DNA of 64,000 bases, from NCBI RefSeq assembly GCF_003591515.1, contig NZ_QZCG01000003.1:186001-250000 (forward strand), given 5' to 3'. Shown here one piece after another: positions 27,057 through 36,168 of this stretch. Position 1 is the first letter of the stretch. Every line of letters begins with the position of its first letter. The DNA comes from Paracoccus onubensis. Its GTDB lineage: Bacteria > Pseudomonadota > Alphaproteobacteria > Rhodobacterales > Rhodobacteraceae. The notes beneath the pieces were generated by a model. It saw only the letters and a list, made by a program, of their open reading frames with translations. It did not search any database and had not been told where the DNA came from. The position numbers and the translations under genes were made by a program.

Positions 27057-28100
27057 ATGACCATCCAGTTCAATGACGAGACCTTCCGCGACGATTACAG
27101 CTATCACAACTCGCCCGCGGCGATCCGGCGCTTTCCCTTCCCCTTCGACAAGGACGACTACATGTATGCGGTCAATATGGAACCGCATGGAAGCGGGCGG
27201 GCGGGCAGCCCGTTCGAGAACCGCTTCGATGTCGACGAACATTACGTCGCCGAGATGCGGGATCGCGAGATCACCCTGAAAGAGGATCCGCTGCGTTGCC
27301 AGTCGCTGCCGCATATGGAACTGGCGGGCTGGGATCTTCTGGAACTGATCATGGAGGCGAAATCCGAGGATTACCCCGAACTGTTCAGCCTGCATCGCGA
27401 TGGCGACCGCTGGCACTGGATCAACCGGCCACTGGGGATCGACCACAAATTCACCTTCCTCGATCCGACCACCCTGCCTTACGGGCCGATGGAATATATC
27501 ACCCGTCAGGCTCAGGGCGATTTCGCGGTACTCGATCAACGCGATGGCAATCTGTGGATGGAGGCCGGGATGGTGACCAGCCAGGCCGATTGGAGCCTGG
27601 ATTTCGATATCGGGATGAATTTCTTCGAATGGCACGCACCAGTGCCTCTGGCGCACGAGATGGGGATTTTCCAGCGGGCGCTGAAATTCCTTCTGGCGAT
27701 TCAGCAGGACGCGCCGTCGCGGCGGCTGAACTGGACGATGACGGTCAATCCGCGACTGGATACCAGCCCCGAGAACTACCACAAATGGGGCCCGGAAAAA
27801 CGCACGCTGACACCCGAAAATACCGGCGAAAAGCAATATCTGCGGGTCGAGTTGCAGACATTTTTCCGGCTGCCGCGTTCGAACGGACTGGCCTTTCCGA
27901 TCCGCTGCTATCTGATCTCGCTGCAGGATCTGGTCACGGTGCCGAAATGGGGACGCCGCCTGCATCGCGTGATCCGCGACCTGCCCGACGAACTTGCCGA
28001 ATACAAGGGTTTCACCGTCAACCGCCCGCTCATTGTCGAATACCTGTCCCGGTTCGATGACGGAAAACCCACCTCACCGGGGATTTTTCCCGACGAATAG
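27057..28100 (+). CDS. dmmC: Heme-dependent oxidative N-demethylase (DUF3445), dimethylamine monooxygenase catalytic subunit
   Basis: The 347-residue protein belongs to the DUF3445 family, whose characterised member is a heme-containing PAS-fold oxidative N-demethylase. Matching blocks include YKMGLRPLD-like positions (here NMEPHGSGRAG), LCQ-type helix turns, WHWINRPLGIDHKF and FLAIQQDAPSRRLNWTMTVNPRLDTSPENY, then LRVELQTFFRLPRSN and the LPDELAEYKGF C-terminus. The RVELQTFFRLP and NRPLGI segments are family hallmarks. It uses O2 and electrons from DmmB to demethylate dimethylamine. The ATG at 27057 follows GGAGGAACC. Last gene of dmmDABC; a permease follows. Confidence 0.8.
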   Translation: MTIQFNDETFRDDYSYHNSPAAIRRFPFPFDKDDYMYAVNMEPHGSGRAGSPFENRFDVDEHYVAEMRDREITLKEDPLRCQSLPHMELAGWDLLELIMEAKSEDYPELFSLHRDGDRWHWINRPLGIDHKFTFLDPTTLPYGPMEYITRQAQGDFAVLDQRDGNLWMEAGMVTSQADWSLDFDIGMNFFEWHAPVPLAHEMGIFQRALKFLLAIQQDAPSRRLNWTMTVNPRLDTSPENYHKWGPEKRTLTPENTGEKQYLRVELQTFFRLPRSNGLAFPIRCYLISLQDLVTVPKWGRRLHRVIRDLPDELAEYKGFTVNRPLIVEYLSRFDDGKPTSPGIFPDE

Positions 28101-28193
28101 GTGGCAATGCAGCAAATCCGGCCAGAACAGGATCGGCATCAGCCGATTGAAACATCCGAATAAAATGCCGGAATAACCAACAGAGAGAGCGAA

Positions 28194-29786
28194 ATGACAA
28201 TAACAACCGAAGCAAATGCAGACGCGGGGGAAAATGGCGCCCTGCATCGGGCGATCGGCTGGAAGGATGCCTTCTGGATGGCATCGGGCGTGCCGGCGCT
28301 CGTTCTTTTCTCGATCGGCGGGATCGCCGCCACGATCGGCAACCCGTCCTGGATCATCTGGATGCTGTCAGTGTCATTCGGCTTTCTGCAGGCCTTCGTC
28401 TATGCCGAGATTGCCGGTCTGTTTCCCAGCAAATCCGGCGGCGCGTCGGTTTATGGCGCGGCGGCCTGGGTGCGTTATTCGAAGATCATCGCGCCGCTTT
28501 CGGTGTGGTGCAACTGGCTGGCCTGGACACCGGTTCTGGCAATCGGCGGAGGACTCGCGGCCGGCTATGCCCTGACGGCGCTGTTCGGAGCCGATTCCTC
28601 GATCAACGCATGGGAAATCACCCTTCTGAATCTCGATTTCCTCAATTCCGGCCTGACATTGCGGATCAATACGACCTCGGTTGTCGGAACCGGAATTCTG
28701 CTGGCGGTCTTTGCCTTGCAGCATCACGGCATCTCGCGGGCGGCGAAAATCCAGACCGTTGTCGGACTGGCCGTTCTGATCCCGCTTCTGATCGTGGGCG
28801 TTGTGCCGCTGCTGACCGGCGCGGTGCTGAGTGAGAACCTGACGCCGATCATACCGGTTTCTGGCGCATGGAATATCGAAGGCACGACACTGTTCCTTGG
28901 CGGGTTGTTCATCGCCGCATGGTCCGCCTATGCCTTTGAGACCGCGATCTGCTATACCAGCGAGTTCAAGGATCCCAAGCGCGATACGGTCCGCAGCATC
29001 ATCGCCGCCGGTGTGGTCTGTGTGGTGATCTATACGCTTGTGCCGCTGAGTTTTCAGGGTGTTCTGGGTGTCGAGGGCATGTTGCAGCCGGGCATCGTTG
29101 ACGGCTCGGCAGTGGCGGGTGCCATGGCTGGCATGGTCGGCGGCGGCGGGGTCGTCGCGAAGGTCATGGTCGTCATGCTGTTTCTGGCGCTGGTGCTTGC
29201 CATCATGACCTCGATGGCCGGATCGTCGCGGACTTTGTATCAGGGTTCGGTCGATGGCTGGCTGCCCAGATATCTGTCCCACGCCAACCAGCATGGCGCA
29301 CCGACAAGCGCGATGTGGACCGATCTGGGATTCAACCTGATCCTGCTGATGATGTCCGACTATCTGTTTGTCCTGGCTGTGTCGAATTGCTGCTATCTGG
29401 TGTTCGACTTCCTGAACCTGCATTCCGGCTGGCTGCATCGCATCGACAATGGTGGCGCGCATCGCCCATGGAAAGCGCCCACGATCCTGTTATGGGTCGG
29501 AGGCTCTCTCGCCTTTGTCAACGCGGTCCTGCTGGGCGCCGGGGCGAATGTCTGGGGGGAAGGCACGCTGCGCTCGGCCGCGATCGCCATCGCGTTGATC
29601 CTGCCGGTCTTCGCTTATCGGCATTATATCACGGACAAGGGAAAATTCCCCGAAGCAATGCTGGAGGATCTGGCCGTGGGCGGCTCCCGTGACCTGAGCG
29701 TGCGCAAAGCCGGGATGCTGCCTTATCTGACGCTTGCGGCGGGCGTGGCCGTGGTCATCGTCGCCAATCAGATATTCCAGCTTTGA
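28194..29786 (+). CDS. APC-family permease, probable amine importer
   Basis: The 530-residue protein has about twelve hydrophobic segments and APC-superfamily motifs: ASGVPALVLFSIGGIAA (first helix), FPSKSGGASVYGAAAW and WSAYAFETAICYTSEFKDPK. It starts at 28194, 93 bases after dmmC on the same strand. The position favours uptake of dimethylamine or another methylated amine, although APC carriers mostly move amino acids and polyamines. Its stop lies exactly at the left border of the purU-containing repeat. A second, different APC permease is encoded at 46921-48342 beside the methylamine genes. Confidence 0.8.
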   Translation: MTITTEANADAGENGALHRAIGWKDAFWMASGVPALVLFSIGGIAATIGNPSWIIWMLSVSFGFLQAFVYAEIAGLFPSKSGGASVYGAAAWVRYSKIIAPLSVWCNWLAWTPVLAIGGGLAAGYALTALFGADSSINAWEITLLNLDFLNSGLTLRINTTSVVGTGILLAVFALQHHGISRAAKIQTVVGLAVLIPLLIVGVVPLLTGAVLSENLTPIIPVSGAWNIEGTTLFLGGLFIAAWSAYAFETAICYTSEFKDPKRDTVRSIIAAGVVCVVIYTLVPLSFQGVLGVEGMLQPGIVDGSAVAGAMAGMVGGGGVVAKVMVVMLFLALVLAIMTSMAGSSRTLYQGSVDGWLPRYLSHANQHGAPTSAMWTDLGFNLILLMMSDYLFVLAVSNCCYLVFDFLNLHSGWLHRIDNGGAHRPWKAPTILLWVGGSLAFVNAVLLGAGANVWGEGTLRSAAIAIALILPVFAYRHYITDKGKFPEAMLEDLAVGGSRDLSVRKAGMLPYLTLAAGVAVVIVANQIFQL

Positions 29787-30813
29787 CCGTTTAAGGCGGA
29801 GCCTTTGGGCCATAGAGAAAACAGAGCATCTGGCGGAGCAGGCGTGGCCTCCCCGTTCATGACAGGAGACATCGATGAGTAAATTCTGCCTTACCGTTGC
29901 CTGCGAATCCACCCGGGGGATCGTGGCGGCCATTTCCGGCTATCTTGCCGATCAGGGCTGTAATATCACGGCGAGTTCGCAATATGACGACCCGCAGACC
30001 GGCAAGTTCTTCATGCGGGTCAGCTTCACCCCGGAAAAGGAGGTAACGCTGGACAAGCTGGACAAGGGCTTTGCCGAGACCGCGAAATCGGGCGGGATGA
30101 GCTACCGGTTCCATGACGAGGCGGCGAAGATGAAGGTCGTGGTGATGGTCTCGCGCTTTGGCCATTGCCTGAACGATCTTCTGTATCGCTGGCGGATCGG
30201 GGCGTTGCCGATCGATATCGTGGCTGTGATCTCGAACCATCTGGACTATCAGAAGGTGGTGGTGAACCACGATATTCCGTTTCATTACATCAAGGTGACG
30301 AAAGAGAACAAGGCGCAGGCCGAGGCGGCGCAGATGCGGATCGTCGAGGATAGCGGCGCGGAACTGATCGTGCTGGCGCGCTACATGCAGGTGCTGTCGG
30401 ATGAGATGTGCACGAAAATGTCGGGTCGGATCATCAATATCCACCATTCCTTCCTGCCGAGTTTCAAGGGTGCGAACCCGTATAAACAGGCCTATGAGCG
30501 CGGGGTGAAGCTGATCGGGGCGACCTCGCATTACGTGACGGCGGATCTGGACGAGGGTCCGATCATCGAGCAGGACATCATCCGGGTGACGCATGGTCAA
30601 TCGCCCGAGGATTACGTGAGCCTTGGGCGCGATGTGGAAAGCCAGGTTCTGGCGCGGGCGATCCACGCGCATGCGAACCACCGGGTGTTTCTGAACGGCA
30701 ACAAGACGGTGGTCTTCCCCGCCTCGCCCGGATCCTTCTCGAGCGAGAGGATGGGATGATGCGACGATTGACCGCTGGATTCTCCGGCGAAGGGTAAGCT
30801 ATCCTCCAGTCGC
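29784..30813 (+). repeat. Near-identical 1030-bp repeat carrying purU, copy 1
   Basis: This stretch matches 61859-62888 base for base apart from a small number of scattered substitutions; both copies are 1030 bases. It begins TGACCGTTTAAGGCGGAGCCT. The partner begins TGACCGCTTGAGGCGGAGCCT, where the first bases are the end of folD. It ends ATCCTCCAGTCGC, after which the copies diverge completely. No transposase or target-site duplication flanks it. Confidence 0.9.
29875..30759 (+). CDS. purU: Formyltetrahydrofolate deformylase, copy 1
   Basis: The 294-residue enzyme hydrolyses 10-formyl-THF to formate and THF. It has an N-terminal ACT domain (SKFCLTVACESTRGIVAAIS, to about residue 80) and a formyltransferase-fold domain (about 88-270) with INIHHSFLPSF, placing the catalytic His near 190, and GATSHYVTADLDEGPIIEQD (Asp). 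The protein is identical, as far as I can read, to the product of the copy at 61950-62834. The ATG at 29875 follows ACAGGAGAC. It comes after the dmm operon and its permease, so it can dispose of C1 units from dimethylamine. A GntR gene follows. Confidence 0.93.
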   Translation: MSKFCLTVACESTRGIVAAISGYLADQGCNITASSQYDDPQTGKFFMRVSFTPEKEVTLDKLDKGFAETAKSGGMSYRFHDEAAKMKVVVMVSRFGHCLNDLLYRWRIGALPIDIVAVISNHLDYQKVVVNHDIPFHYIKVTKENKAQAEAAQMRIVEDSGAELIVLARYMQVLSDEMCTKMSGRIINIHHSFLPSFKGANPYKQAYERGVKLIGATSHYVTADLDEGPIIEQDIIRVTHGQSPEDYVSLGRDVESQVLARAIHAHANHRVFLNGNKTVVFPASPGSFSSERMG

Positions 30814-30845
30814 CCACATGATCGGGGGTTTCGGAGGAGAATAAG

Positions 30846-31571
30846 GTGCCGCCTGCCACTCATATCACCACGCATCCGGGACGCGGCGAATCTCTTCCCG
30901 GCGCGACCGTTCAATATGTCATCGATACGCTGATGATGCGGATCGTGTCGCAGGAATATGGCCTGGATGAGCGCCTGCCATCCGAGCGGCAATTGGCGCA
31001 GGATTTGGGGGTGGCGCGGAACACCGTGCGCGAGGCGCTGGACGCGATCGAGGTGCGCGGCATGATCCGCCGCCGCGCCGGTGCGGGTTCCTTTGTCATT
31101 TATGATCCCGACGGGGCGAGTGAATCGCTGGCTCCGGTCGCGGCGGAGACCGGGCCGCTGCAATTGCAGGTGATGCGGGGCATCATCGAGCCAGAGATGG
31201 TGCGGCTGGCCATTGTCAACATGCCACCGAAGCAGATCGAGGCTCTGGGACAGACCCTGTCCCAGATGGAGGCCGTGCAGATCGACGCGATGGCCTTTGT
31301 GCGGCTGGAAGAGGAGTTTCACCGCCAGATCGCAGCAGGCACCGGTAATCCGCTTTTGATTGCCTGCTATAATCTGGTGATCGATGCCCGCCGCCAGTCG
31401 TTCCGGGCACCGATGTATCGCCGCCATCTGACCCCGAGGCGCATTGCCACCTATCAACGCGGTTACAACTCGCTGTTCAATGCGATTGCCGCGCGCGATA
31501 TCGACGAAGCCTGCGAATTCATGAAGCTGTCCCTGATCGAGGACCAGAAACTGTTGCTTCAGGACGGCTGA
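30846..31571 (+). CDS. GntR/FadR-like transcriptional regulator
   Basis: The 241-residue protein has an N-terminal winged helix (RLPSERQLAQDLGVARNTVREA, in two parts across residues about 41-62, then RGMIRRRAGAGSFVIYD) and a FCD ligand-binding domain (about 95-235) with EEEFHRQIAAGTGNPLL. It begins with GTG at 30846 after GGAGGAGA. It probably controls the neighbouring dmm-permease-purU unit or the convergent binding-protein gene. Its 3' end overlaps that gene on the opposite strand by 53 bases. The effector is unknown. Confidence 0.85.
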   Translation: MPPATHITTHPGRGESLPGATVQYVIDTLMMRIVSQEYGLDERLPSERQLAQDLGVARNTVREALDAIEVRGMIRRRAGAGSFVIYDPDGASESLAPVAAETGPLQLQVMRGIIEPEMVRLAIVNMPPKQIEALGQTLSQMEAVQIDAMAFVRLEEEFHRQIAAGTGNPLLIACYNLVIDARRQSFRAPMYRRHLTPRRIATYQRGYNSLFNAIAARDIDEACEFMKLSLIEDQKLLLQDG

Positions 31572-32832
31572 GCGGGTCGCCAAGCCGCTGATGCCAGAGC
31601 TGGCCAAGATCTTCGAGCTGCCGGACCAGCTTCTCGCCGTGTTTTTCCAGCCAGCCCGATACCGAGCCGAATTCCTGGATCCGGGCACGACCACCTCGGA
31701 TCGTTACGACCGGCCAATCTCCGACCAATGCGTTGTCAATTCCGAACAGATCACGCCCGGTCCAGGTTGCCGGACCGAAGGCATGGGGCATCTGCTGCGC
31801 ATGTTTCATCGAGGCGAGGACTGACATCGGCTCGACCGTATCGGCGATTTCGACCGCATTGTGCCAAAGATCGAGGATCGAGGCATATTCCCAGCTGACC
31901 GCGCTCCATTTTTCCGGGAAGCGCAGGTTATAGGCGTCGAAGAAGGCGCGGGGCTGACGGAAGAAGAAGGCGGTATCGGCCAGTTTCGGGTCGTCGAAAT
32001 CCGGGAACTGGAAGATGAAACGCTCCATGAAATCCGCAGATGTCCGCGCGATCATCTGCGGGTAATCATCCGCCGTACAGGCAAGGATATACCCCTTGAA
32101 GCCCAGACGGAAAGCGGCCTCGGTCAGGGCAAGCATCATTGGTGGCGTGGATGAACACCAGCACAGCACGTCCGGCTTGTCCTCCATCATCGCGGCCACG
32201 ATGGATTCGGCATCGGTTTCGCCCGGATCGTAGCGCAGTTCCTTGATCCGCGACCAGCCGACCACATCGAAAGCCGCCCGGTATACCGCAAGAGAGGGCA
32301 GTCCCAGACTGTCGCGCTGGCTGCATAGCGCGACACGGCGGGCTGGCGGCAATTGGCGGGCGAGATATTCGACCCCGGTGACGTTGAACAGCGGATGCAC
32401 TTCGGCCGGCGCGATCAGGAACGGAGTGTCCGGGGTCAGATCCGAGGGCAGCAGCGTGGCGACCAATGCCCGGCGCTCCATCAGGTAGCGCAGTGCAGGC
32501 GCGAAGCTGTCACCGCCAAGGGTCAGGATCAGGCGTACATGCAGCCGTTCAATCATGTCGCGGGCAGCTTCCAGCGTCTGCTCGGCTCCTTGCGCGCTGT
32601 CGAACTCGATGATCTCGACGCGGTGACGCTTGCCCGACACCATCATGCCGCCGCGATCATTGATCCAATCGGCCCATATCTGGCAGCCATCCAGCCCCGG
32701 CCGCCCCCAATATTGTTCGTCTCCGGACAGCGGTGTCAGGGCCCCGATCCGCACAGGCGATCGATTGGTTGCACCAAGACGGGGCAAGGAGCCGCTGACA
32801 GCCAGCCTCTGGGCGAAAGTCGATCTGCTCAT
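31519..32832 (-). CDS. Orphan periplasmic-binding-fold protein (Peripla_BP_6-like)
   Basis: The 437-residue protein resembles branched-chain amino acid/amide binding proteins: IGALTPLSGDEQYWGRPGLDG near residues 29-49, INDRGGMMVSGKRHRVEIIEFD, and two alternating alpha/beta halves. Unusually, no cleavable signal peptide is evident: the N-terminus MSRSTFAQRLAVSGSLPRLG is short on hydrophobic residues. No ABC permease or ATPase is encoded beside it. It could therefore act in the cytoplasm as an amide or amine sensor, as AmiC does, or use an unusual export route. It converges with and overlaps the GntR gene by 53 bases. Confidence 0.7.
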   Translation of the reverse strand: MSRSTFAQRLAVSGSLPRLGATNRSPVRIGALTPLSGDEQYWGRPGLDGCQIWADWINDRGGMMVSGKRHRVEIIEFDSAQGAEQTLEAARDMIERLHVRLILTLGGDSFAPALRYLMERRALVATLLPSDLTPDTPFLIAPAEVHPLFNVTGVEYLARQLPPARRVALCSQRDSLGLPSLAVYRAAFDVVGWSRIKELRYDPGETDAESIVAAMMEDKPDVLCWCSSTPPMMLALTEAAFRLGFKGYILACTADDYPQMIARTSADFMERFIFQFPDFDDPKLADTAFFFRQPRAFFDAYNLRFPEKWSAVSWEYASILDLWHNAVEIADTVEPMSVLASMKHAQQMPHAFGPATWTGRDLFGIDNALVGDWPVVTIRGGRARIQEFGSVSGWLEKHGEKLVRQLEDLGQLWHQRLGDPLSRPEATVSGPRSGTAS

Positions 32833-33064
32833 GGAATGGTTACAGCCTTATCTTTCCGCGGAGGACCCGATTATTCCTTCCGTCGCATGATATCCGCCGA
32901 TCAGTGATGTTGGAACCGGCCTGTGCCATCATTCTTTGGATATGCTTCAAAACCGGGCTGTCCAAGAACCCGGTCGAGCCGTTTTCCCTAGCCGATGCGG
33001 CGATATGAATGACACTCAGATACAGCCCGCCTATATTCACTAAAAAACGTTCTATATTAATCTA

Positions 33065-34336
33065 TTACATGGAAGATTTGAGGTCAGGGATCAGCATCAG
33101 CTGAACATCTGCGACATTGGTGCCCGTGGCGCCGGTGATCAGCAGGTCGCCTGCCGCTTTCAGGGCGGCATGGCTGTCGTTATTGGCAAGCAGCGCCCCG
33201 GCGTCCTTTCCGCTGCTCCTGATCCGGCTGACGGTGCCGCCGTCGACGATCCCGCCCGCCGCATCGGTGGGGCCGTCCCGGCCGTCGGTCCCACCGCTGA
33301 GAAAGGTCCAGCCCGCCGGCAGCCGGTCGCCTTGCATGGCGATCCGCAGGGCAAGCTCCTGATTGCGGCCTCCCCGTCCGGTTCCACGCAGATGGACGGT
33401 GGTTTCGCCACCAAATATGAGCGCGGTCGGACCGCTAGATCCCGCTGCTTCCGCGGCTTGCAGGATCCGCGTGGCGGCATTCTCTACATCCCCGATCAGC
33501 CGGTCGGTCACGATCCGGGTGGCCCAATCATCGCCAAGCGCAGTGCGCATCGCCTCCAGTGATTTTTCATTGCTGCCGATCAGGTGATTATCGGCGGTAA
33601 GCCGTGGGGCGGAAGGTTCCGACATCTCCAGAAGGTTGCGGGCAGCGGCGGGCAGCGCCTCCAGCAAACCGCGATCCTTCAACAGGGTCAGTGCCTGGGC
33701 GCGATCGCCAAGCGGCTTGGTGGTCGGGCCGCTGGCGATCGCGCTTAGTTCGTTGCCGATCACGTCCGACAGGATCAGTGCGGTCACCGGGGCCGGGGCG
33801 GCATAACGCAGAAAGCCGCCACCCTTCAGGTCGGATAATTGCTGGCGAATCAGGTTCATCTCGGTGATATCCAACCCGTTTTCCAGCAAGAGCCGGTTCA
33901 CGGCTTGCTTGTCTTTCAGCGTAAGCGGCGGCTTCGGGGCCGGCACAAGCGCCGAGCCCCCGCCCGAGATCAATGCAATGACCTGATCGCGGGGTCCGGC
34001 CTGTTGCAACAGGGCGATGATTTCCCGACCTGCCCGCAACCCGTCTTCATCGGGCTCGGGATGACCTGCTGTGAAGATCCTGGCGCCGGGAACGGTTTGG
34101 ACGTTCTGGTGATGGGTGACGCCCAGCGCCGTCACGGGGCCGGAGATATGGCGCAGCGCTGCATCCAGCATGGCCGGAGCGGCCTTGCCGATCGCGATGA
34201 CATAGCTGTGCCCGCCAGCCGGGAGACCGGCCGGCGGGTGATGAATAAAGTGTCGATCCACGGCATCAGCAGGGTTCGCCGCAGCGATGGCGCGGTCGAA
34301 AAGCTGCCTTGCCAATGCGCGCATATCAGCCAACAT
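33065..34336 (-). CDS. gck: Glycerate 2-kinase (serine cycle)
   Basis: The 423-residue enzyme belongs to the type II glycerate kinase (DUF4147/MOFRL) family. Visible motifs are VIAIGKAAPAMLDAAL (about residues 46-61), ISGGGSALVPAPKPPLTL, LSDLKGGGFLRYAAPAPV and the C-terminal FLSGGTDGRDGPTDAAGG nucleotide/Mg region. It phosphorylates D-glycerate to 2-phosphoglycerate, the step after HprA, feeding enolase and Ppc. The gene lies six bases after mcl on the minus strand, so both are transcribed from the mcl promoter. Degenerate MOFRL proteins act on hydroxypyruvate reduction, but the position among serine-cycle genes settles the role. Confidence 0.9.
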   Translation of the reverse strand: MLADMRALARQLFDRAIAAANPADAVDRHFIHHPPAGLPAGGHSYVIAIGKAAPAMLDAALRHISGPVTALGVTHHQNVQTVPGARIFTAGHPEPDEDGLRAGREIIALLQQAGPRDQVIALISGGGSALVPAPKPPLTLKDKQAVNRLLLENGLDITEMNLIRQQLSDLKGGGFLRYAAPAPVTALILSDVIGNELSAIASGPTTKPLGDRAQALTLLKDRGLLEALPAAARNLLEMSEPSAPRLTADNHLIGSNEKSLEAMRTALGDDWATRIVTDRLIGDVENAATRILQAAEAAGSSGPTALIFGGETTVHLRGTGRGGRNQELALRIAMQGDRLPAGWTFLSGGTDGRDGPTDAAGGIVDGGTVSRIRSSGKDAGALLANNDSHAALKAAGDLLITGATGTNVADVQLMLIPDLKSSM

Positions 34337-34342
34337 TATTCG

Positions 34343-35317
34343 TTATGCGGCGATTTGCCGGGCTTTTTCGACAAGGACTTCGGCCTGCCGGATCGAGGCA
34401 TAGTCGATCAGGCGGCCATCAAGCGACACGGCGCCCTTGCCGGCAGCTTCGGCTTCGGCCATCGCGGCGAGGATTTTTTCCGCGCGGGCGATTTCTTCCG
34501 CCGAAGGGCTCATCACCTCATTGGCAAGCGCGATCTGGCTGGGATGGATAGCCCATTTTCCCTCGCATCCAAGGGTGGCGGCGCGATAGGCGGCGGCCTT
34601 GTAGCCATCGGGATCCGAGAAATCGCCGAAAGGTCCGTCGATTGGGCGGAGCCCGTTGGCGCGGGCAGCGACCACCATGCGCGAAAGCGCGTAATGCCAC
34701 ATATCGCCCCAATGGATCTGCCGGTTACCGTCGGGATCGGCATCGGTCAGCACGGCGTAATTTTCATTCACGCCGCCGATGACGGTCGTGCGGGCGCGGG
34801 TGCTGGCGGCATAGTCGGCCACGCCGAAATGCAGGCTTTCGTTGCGTTTGGACGCTGCCGCGATTTCGCTGACATTCTGCATGCCGAGCGCGGTTTCGAT
34901 GATATGCTCGAAGCCGATGCGTTTCTTGTAGCCCTTGGCGTCCTCGATCTGGGTCACCATCATGTCGACGGCATAGACATCGGCTGCGGTACCGACCTTC
35001 GGGATCATGATCAGATCCAGCCGTTCGCCGGCCTGTTCGACGATATCGACGACATCGCGATACATGTAATGCGTGTCCAGACCGTTGATTCGAATCGACA
35101 TGGATTTCTTGCCCCAGTCGATCTCGTTCAGTGCCTTGATGATGTTCTTGCGGGCCTGCGCCTTCTCATCCGGAGCGACGGCATCCTCGAGATCGAGGAA
35201 GATTACATCTACATCGGATTGCGCAGCTTTTTCAAACATTTGTGGCTGACTTCCCGGAACGGCGAGCTCGCTTCGATTGAGCCGTGCGGGGGCTTGTTCG
35301 ATGGGAAAGAAACTCAT
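34343..35317 (-). CDS. mcl: L-malyl-CoA lyase (serine cycle)
   Basis: The 324-residue enzyme cleaves malyl-CoA to acetyl-CoA and glyoxylate. It has the HpcH/HpaI aldolase barrel with RLNRSELAVPGSQPQMFEKA, VIFLDLEDAVAPDEK (Mg-binding Glu/Asp), SIRINGLDTHYMYRD, LDLIMIPKVGTAADVY and FEHIIETALGMQNVSEIA, all strongly conserved in malyl-CoA/beta-methylmalyl-CoA lyases. It returns glyoxylate to SgaA in the serine cycle, and the acetyl-CoA needs a separate glyoxylate-regenerating route. It is followed by gck. The promoter on the minus strand has TTGACA at 35382-35387 and a GGAAATA-T-TATTTCC palindrome. Confidence 0.93.
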   Translation of the reverse strand: MSFFPIEQAPARLNRSELAVPGSQPQMFEKAAQSDVDVIFLDLEDAVAPDEKAQARKNIIKALNEIDWGKKSMSIRINGLDTHYMYRDVVDIVEQAGERLDLIMIPKVGTAADVYAVDMMVTQIEDAKGYKKRIGFEHIIETALGMQNVSEIAAASKRNESLHFGVADYAASTRARTTVIGGVNENYAVLTDADPDGNRQIHWGDMWHYALSRMVVAARANGLRPIDGPFGDFSDPDGYKAAAYRAATLGCEGKWAIHPSQIALANEVMSPSAEEIARAEKILAAMAEAEAAGKGAVSLDGRLIDYASIRQAEVLVEKARQIAA

Positions 35318-35364
35318 GGTGGGATGCTCCTGCAGTGAAATGAGTTCGATGGCGCTTATACAAA

Positions 35365-35389
35365 GGGGAAATAATATTTCCTGTCAAGA
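35365..35389 (-). promoter_or_regulatory. mcl promoter element shared with mgsA
   Basis: Read on the minus strand this contains TCTTGACAGG followed by a perfect palindrome GGAAATA-T-TATTTCC. TTGACA fits a sigma-70 -35 box and the palindrome would fill the 17-base spacer to TTTGTA. A 25-base sequence at 50243-50267, upstream of mgsA, matches at about 19 of 25 positions. The same regulator may bind both. Confidence 0.5.
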
Positions 35390-35432
35390 AAGAATATTTC
35401 CCGAATATTTCGCGGCGGATGGTAGATCATGG

Positions 35433-36089
35433 TTACTCGTTGTCTCTGAATTTGCGCTCGCCGGGTATGCGACTAGAGTAGTAAAAGGCGATTGCCTGCG
35501 CGCGATTTTTGACCGAGAGCTTGTCGTAAAGGTTCGACAGGTGGAATTTCACGGTGTTGGTCGTGATCCCCAATTCCTGCGAAAGTTGCCGATTGGTCAA
35601 ACCCTTGGACAGGGCTTCCAGCATGGCGGCTTCGCGGCGGGACAAGGAGTGGATGGGGTCCTGCTGCAACTCGCGAACATCGAGATAGGGGAAGATCATT
35701 TTTCCCGCAGCCACGGCGGAACAGGTCTCCAGCAATGTCTCGACCGGGCCGTTGCGGGCTACGAACCCGGCGGCGCCCGCGCCCATTGCCGCGCGATGGG
35801 CATCGCTTCCCTGATCGGCATAGACCACGATGCGCGGAGCGCTTTCCTGCTCGCGCAGAACCTCGAGCAACCGGTTGCCGCCAAGGACCGGCAGGTTCCA
35901 ATCGATGATTCCGACCTGACAGGGAACGCGCATCACCGTTCCCAGAAAACCCTCGGCGGTCGCGGAAGTGGCCACAAGAGAGAATCGGGGGTCGCGCTCG
36001 AAAACCTCGGACATGGCTGACAGGACAAGCGGATTACCGTCCGCCAGCATGACCGTGATCTTGGGGGTGGAACCTTCAGCTATCTGCAT
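35433..36089 (-). CDS. LuxR/NarL-type response regulator with non-canonical receiver
   Basis: The 218-residue protein has a receiver-like domain (residues about 10-125) and a LuxR-type DNA-binding domain (LSRREAAMLEALSKGLTNRQ, LSQELGITTNTVKFHLSNLY; about 148-205). The phospho-acceptor Asp seems kept in GIIDWNLPVLGG, but other switch residues are changed. The acidic pair is reduced to one Asp (LADGNP), the Thr/Ser position reads Tyr (IVVYAD) and the conserved Lys is Arg (GFVARNG). No histidine kinase gene is adjacent. It lies between mcl-gck and sgaA, with a large inverted repeat in the shared upstream region, so it is the likely serine-cycle regulator. It may respond to a ligand rather than phosphate. 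Confidence 0.85.
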   Translation of the reverse strand: MQIAEGSTPKITVMLADGNPLVLSAMSEVFERDPRFSLVATSATAEGFLGTVMRVPCQVGIIDWNLPVLGGNRLLEVLREQESAPRIVVYADQGSDAHRAAMGAGAAGFVARNGPVETLLETCSAVAAGKMIFPYLDVRELQQDPIHSLSRREAAMLEALSKGLTNRQLSQELGITTNTVKFHLSNLYDKLSVKNRAQAIAFYYSSRIPGERKFRDNE

Positions 36090-36114
36090 TTCCTCGCCTT
36101 TTTACCAATCGCCC

Positions 36115-36168
36115 GCCCATATGGGTAGCAATATCTTCGTATTGAGCTGAATTGCTACTCAAATGGGC
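36115..36168. promoter_or_regulatory. 18-bp inverted repeat in the luxR-sgaA divergent region
   Basis: Arms 36115-36132 (GCCCATATGGGTAGCAAT) and 36151-36168 (ATTGCTACTCAAATGGGC) are reverse complements at 16 of 18 positions, with an 18-base spacer. The left arm also holds the perfect palindrome CCCATATGGG. The repeat is 26 bases upstream of the regulator gene and about 115 bases before sgaA, placing it to control both. Confidence 0.65.
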
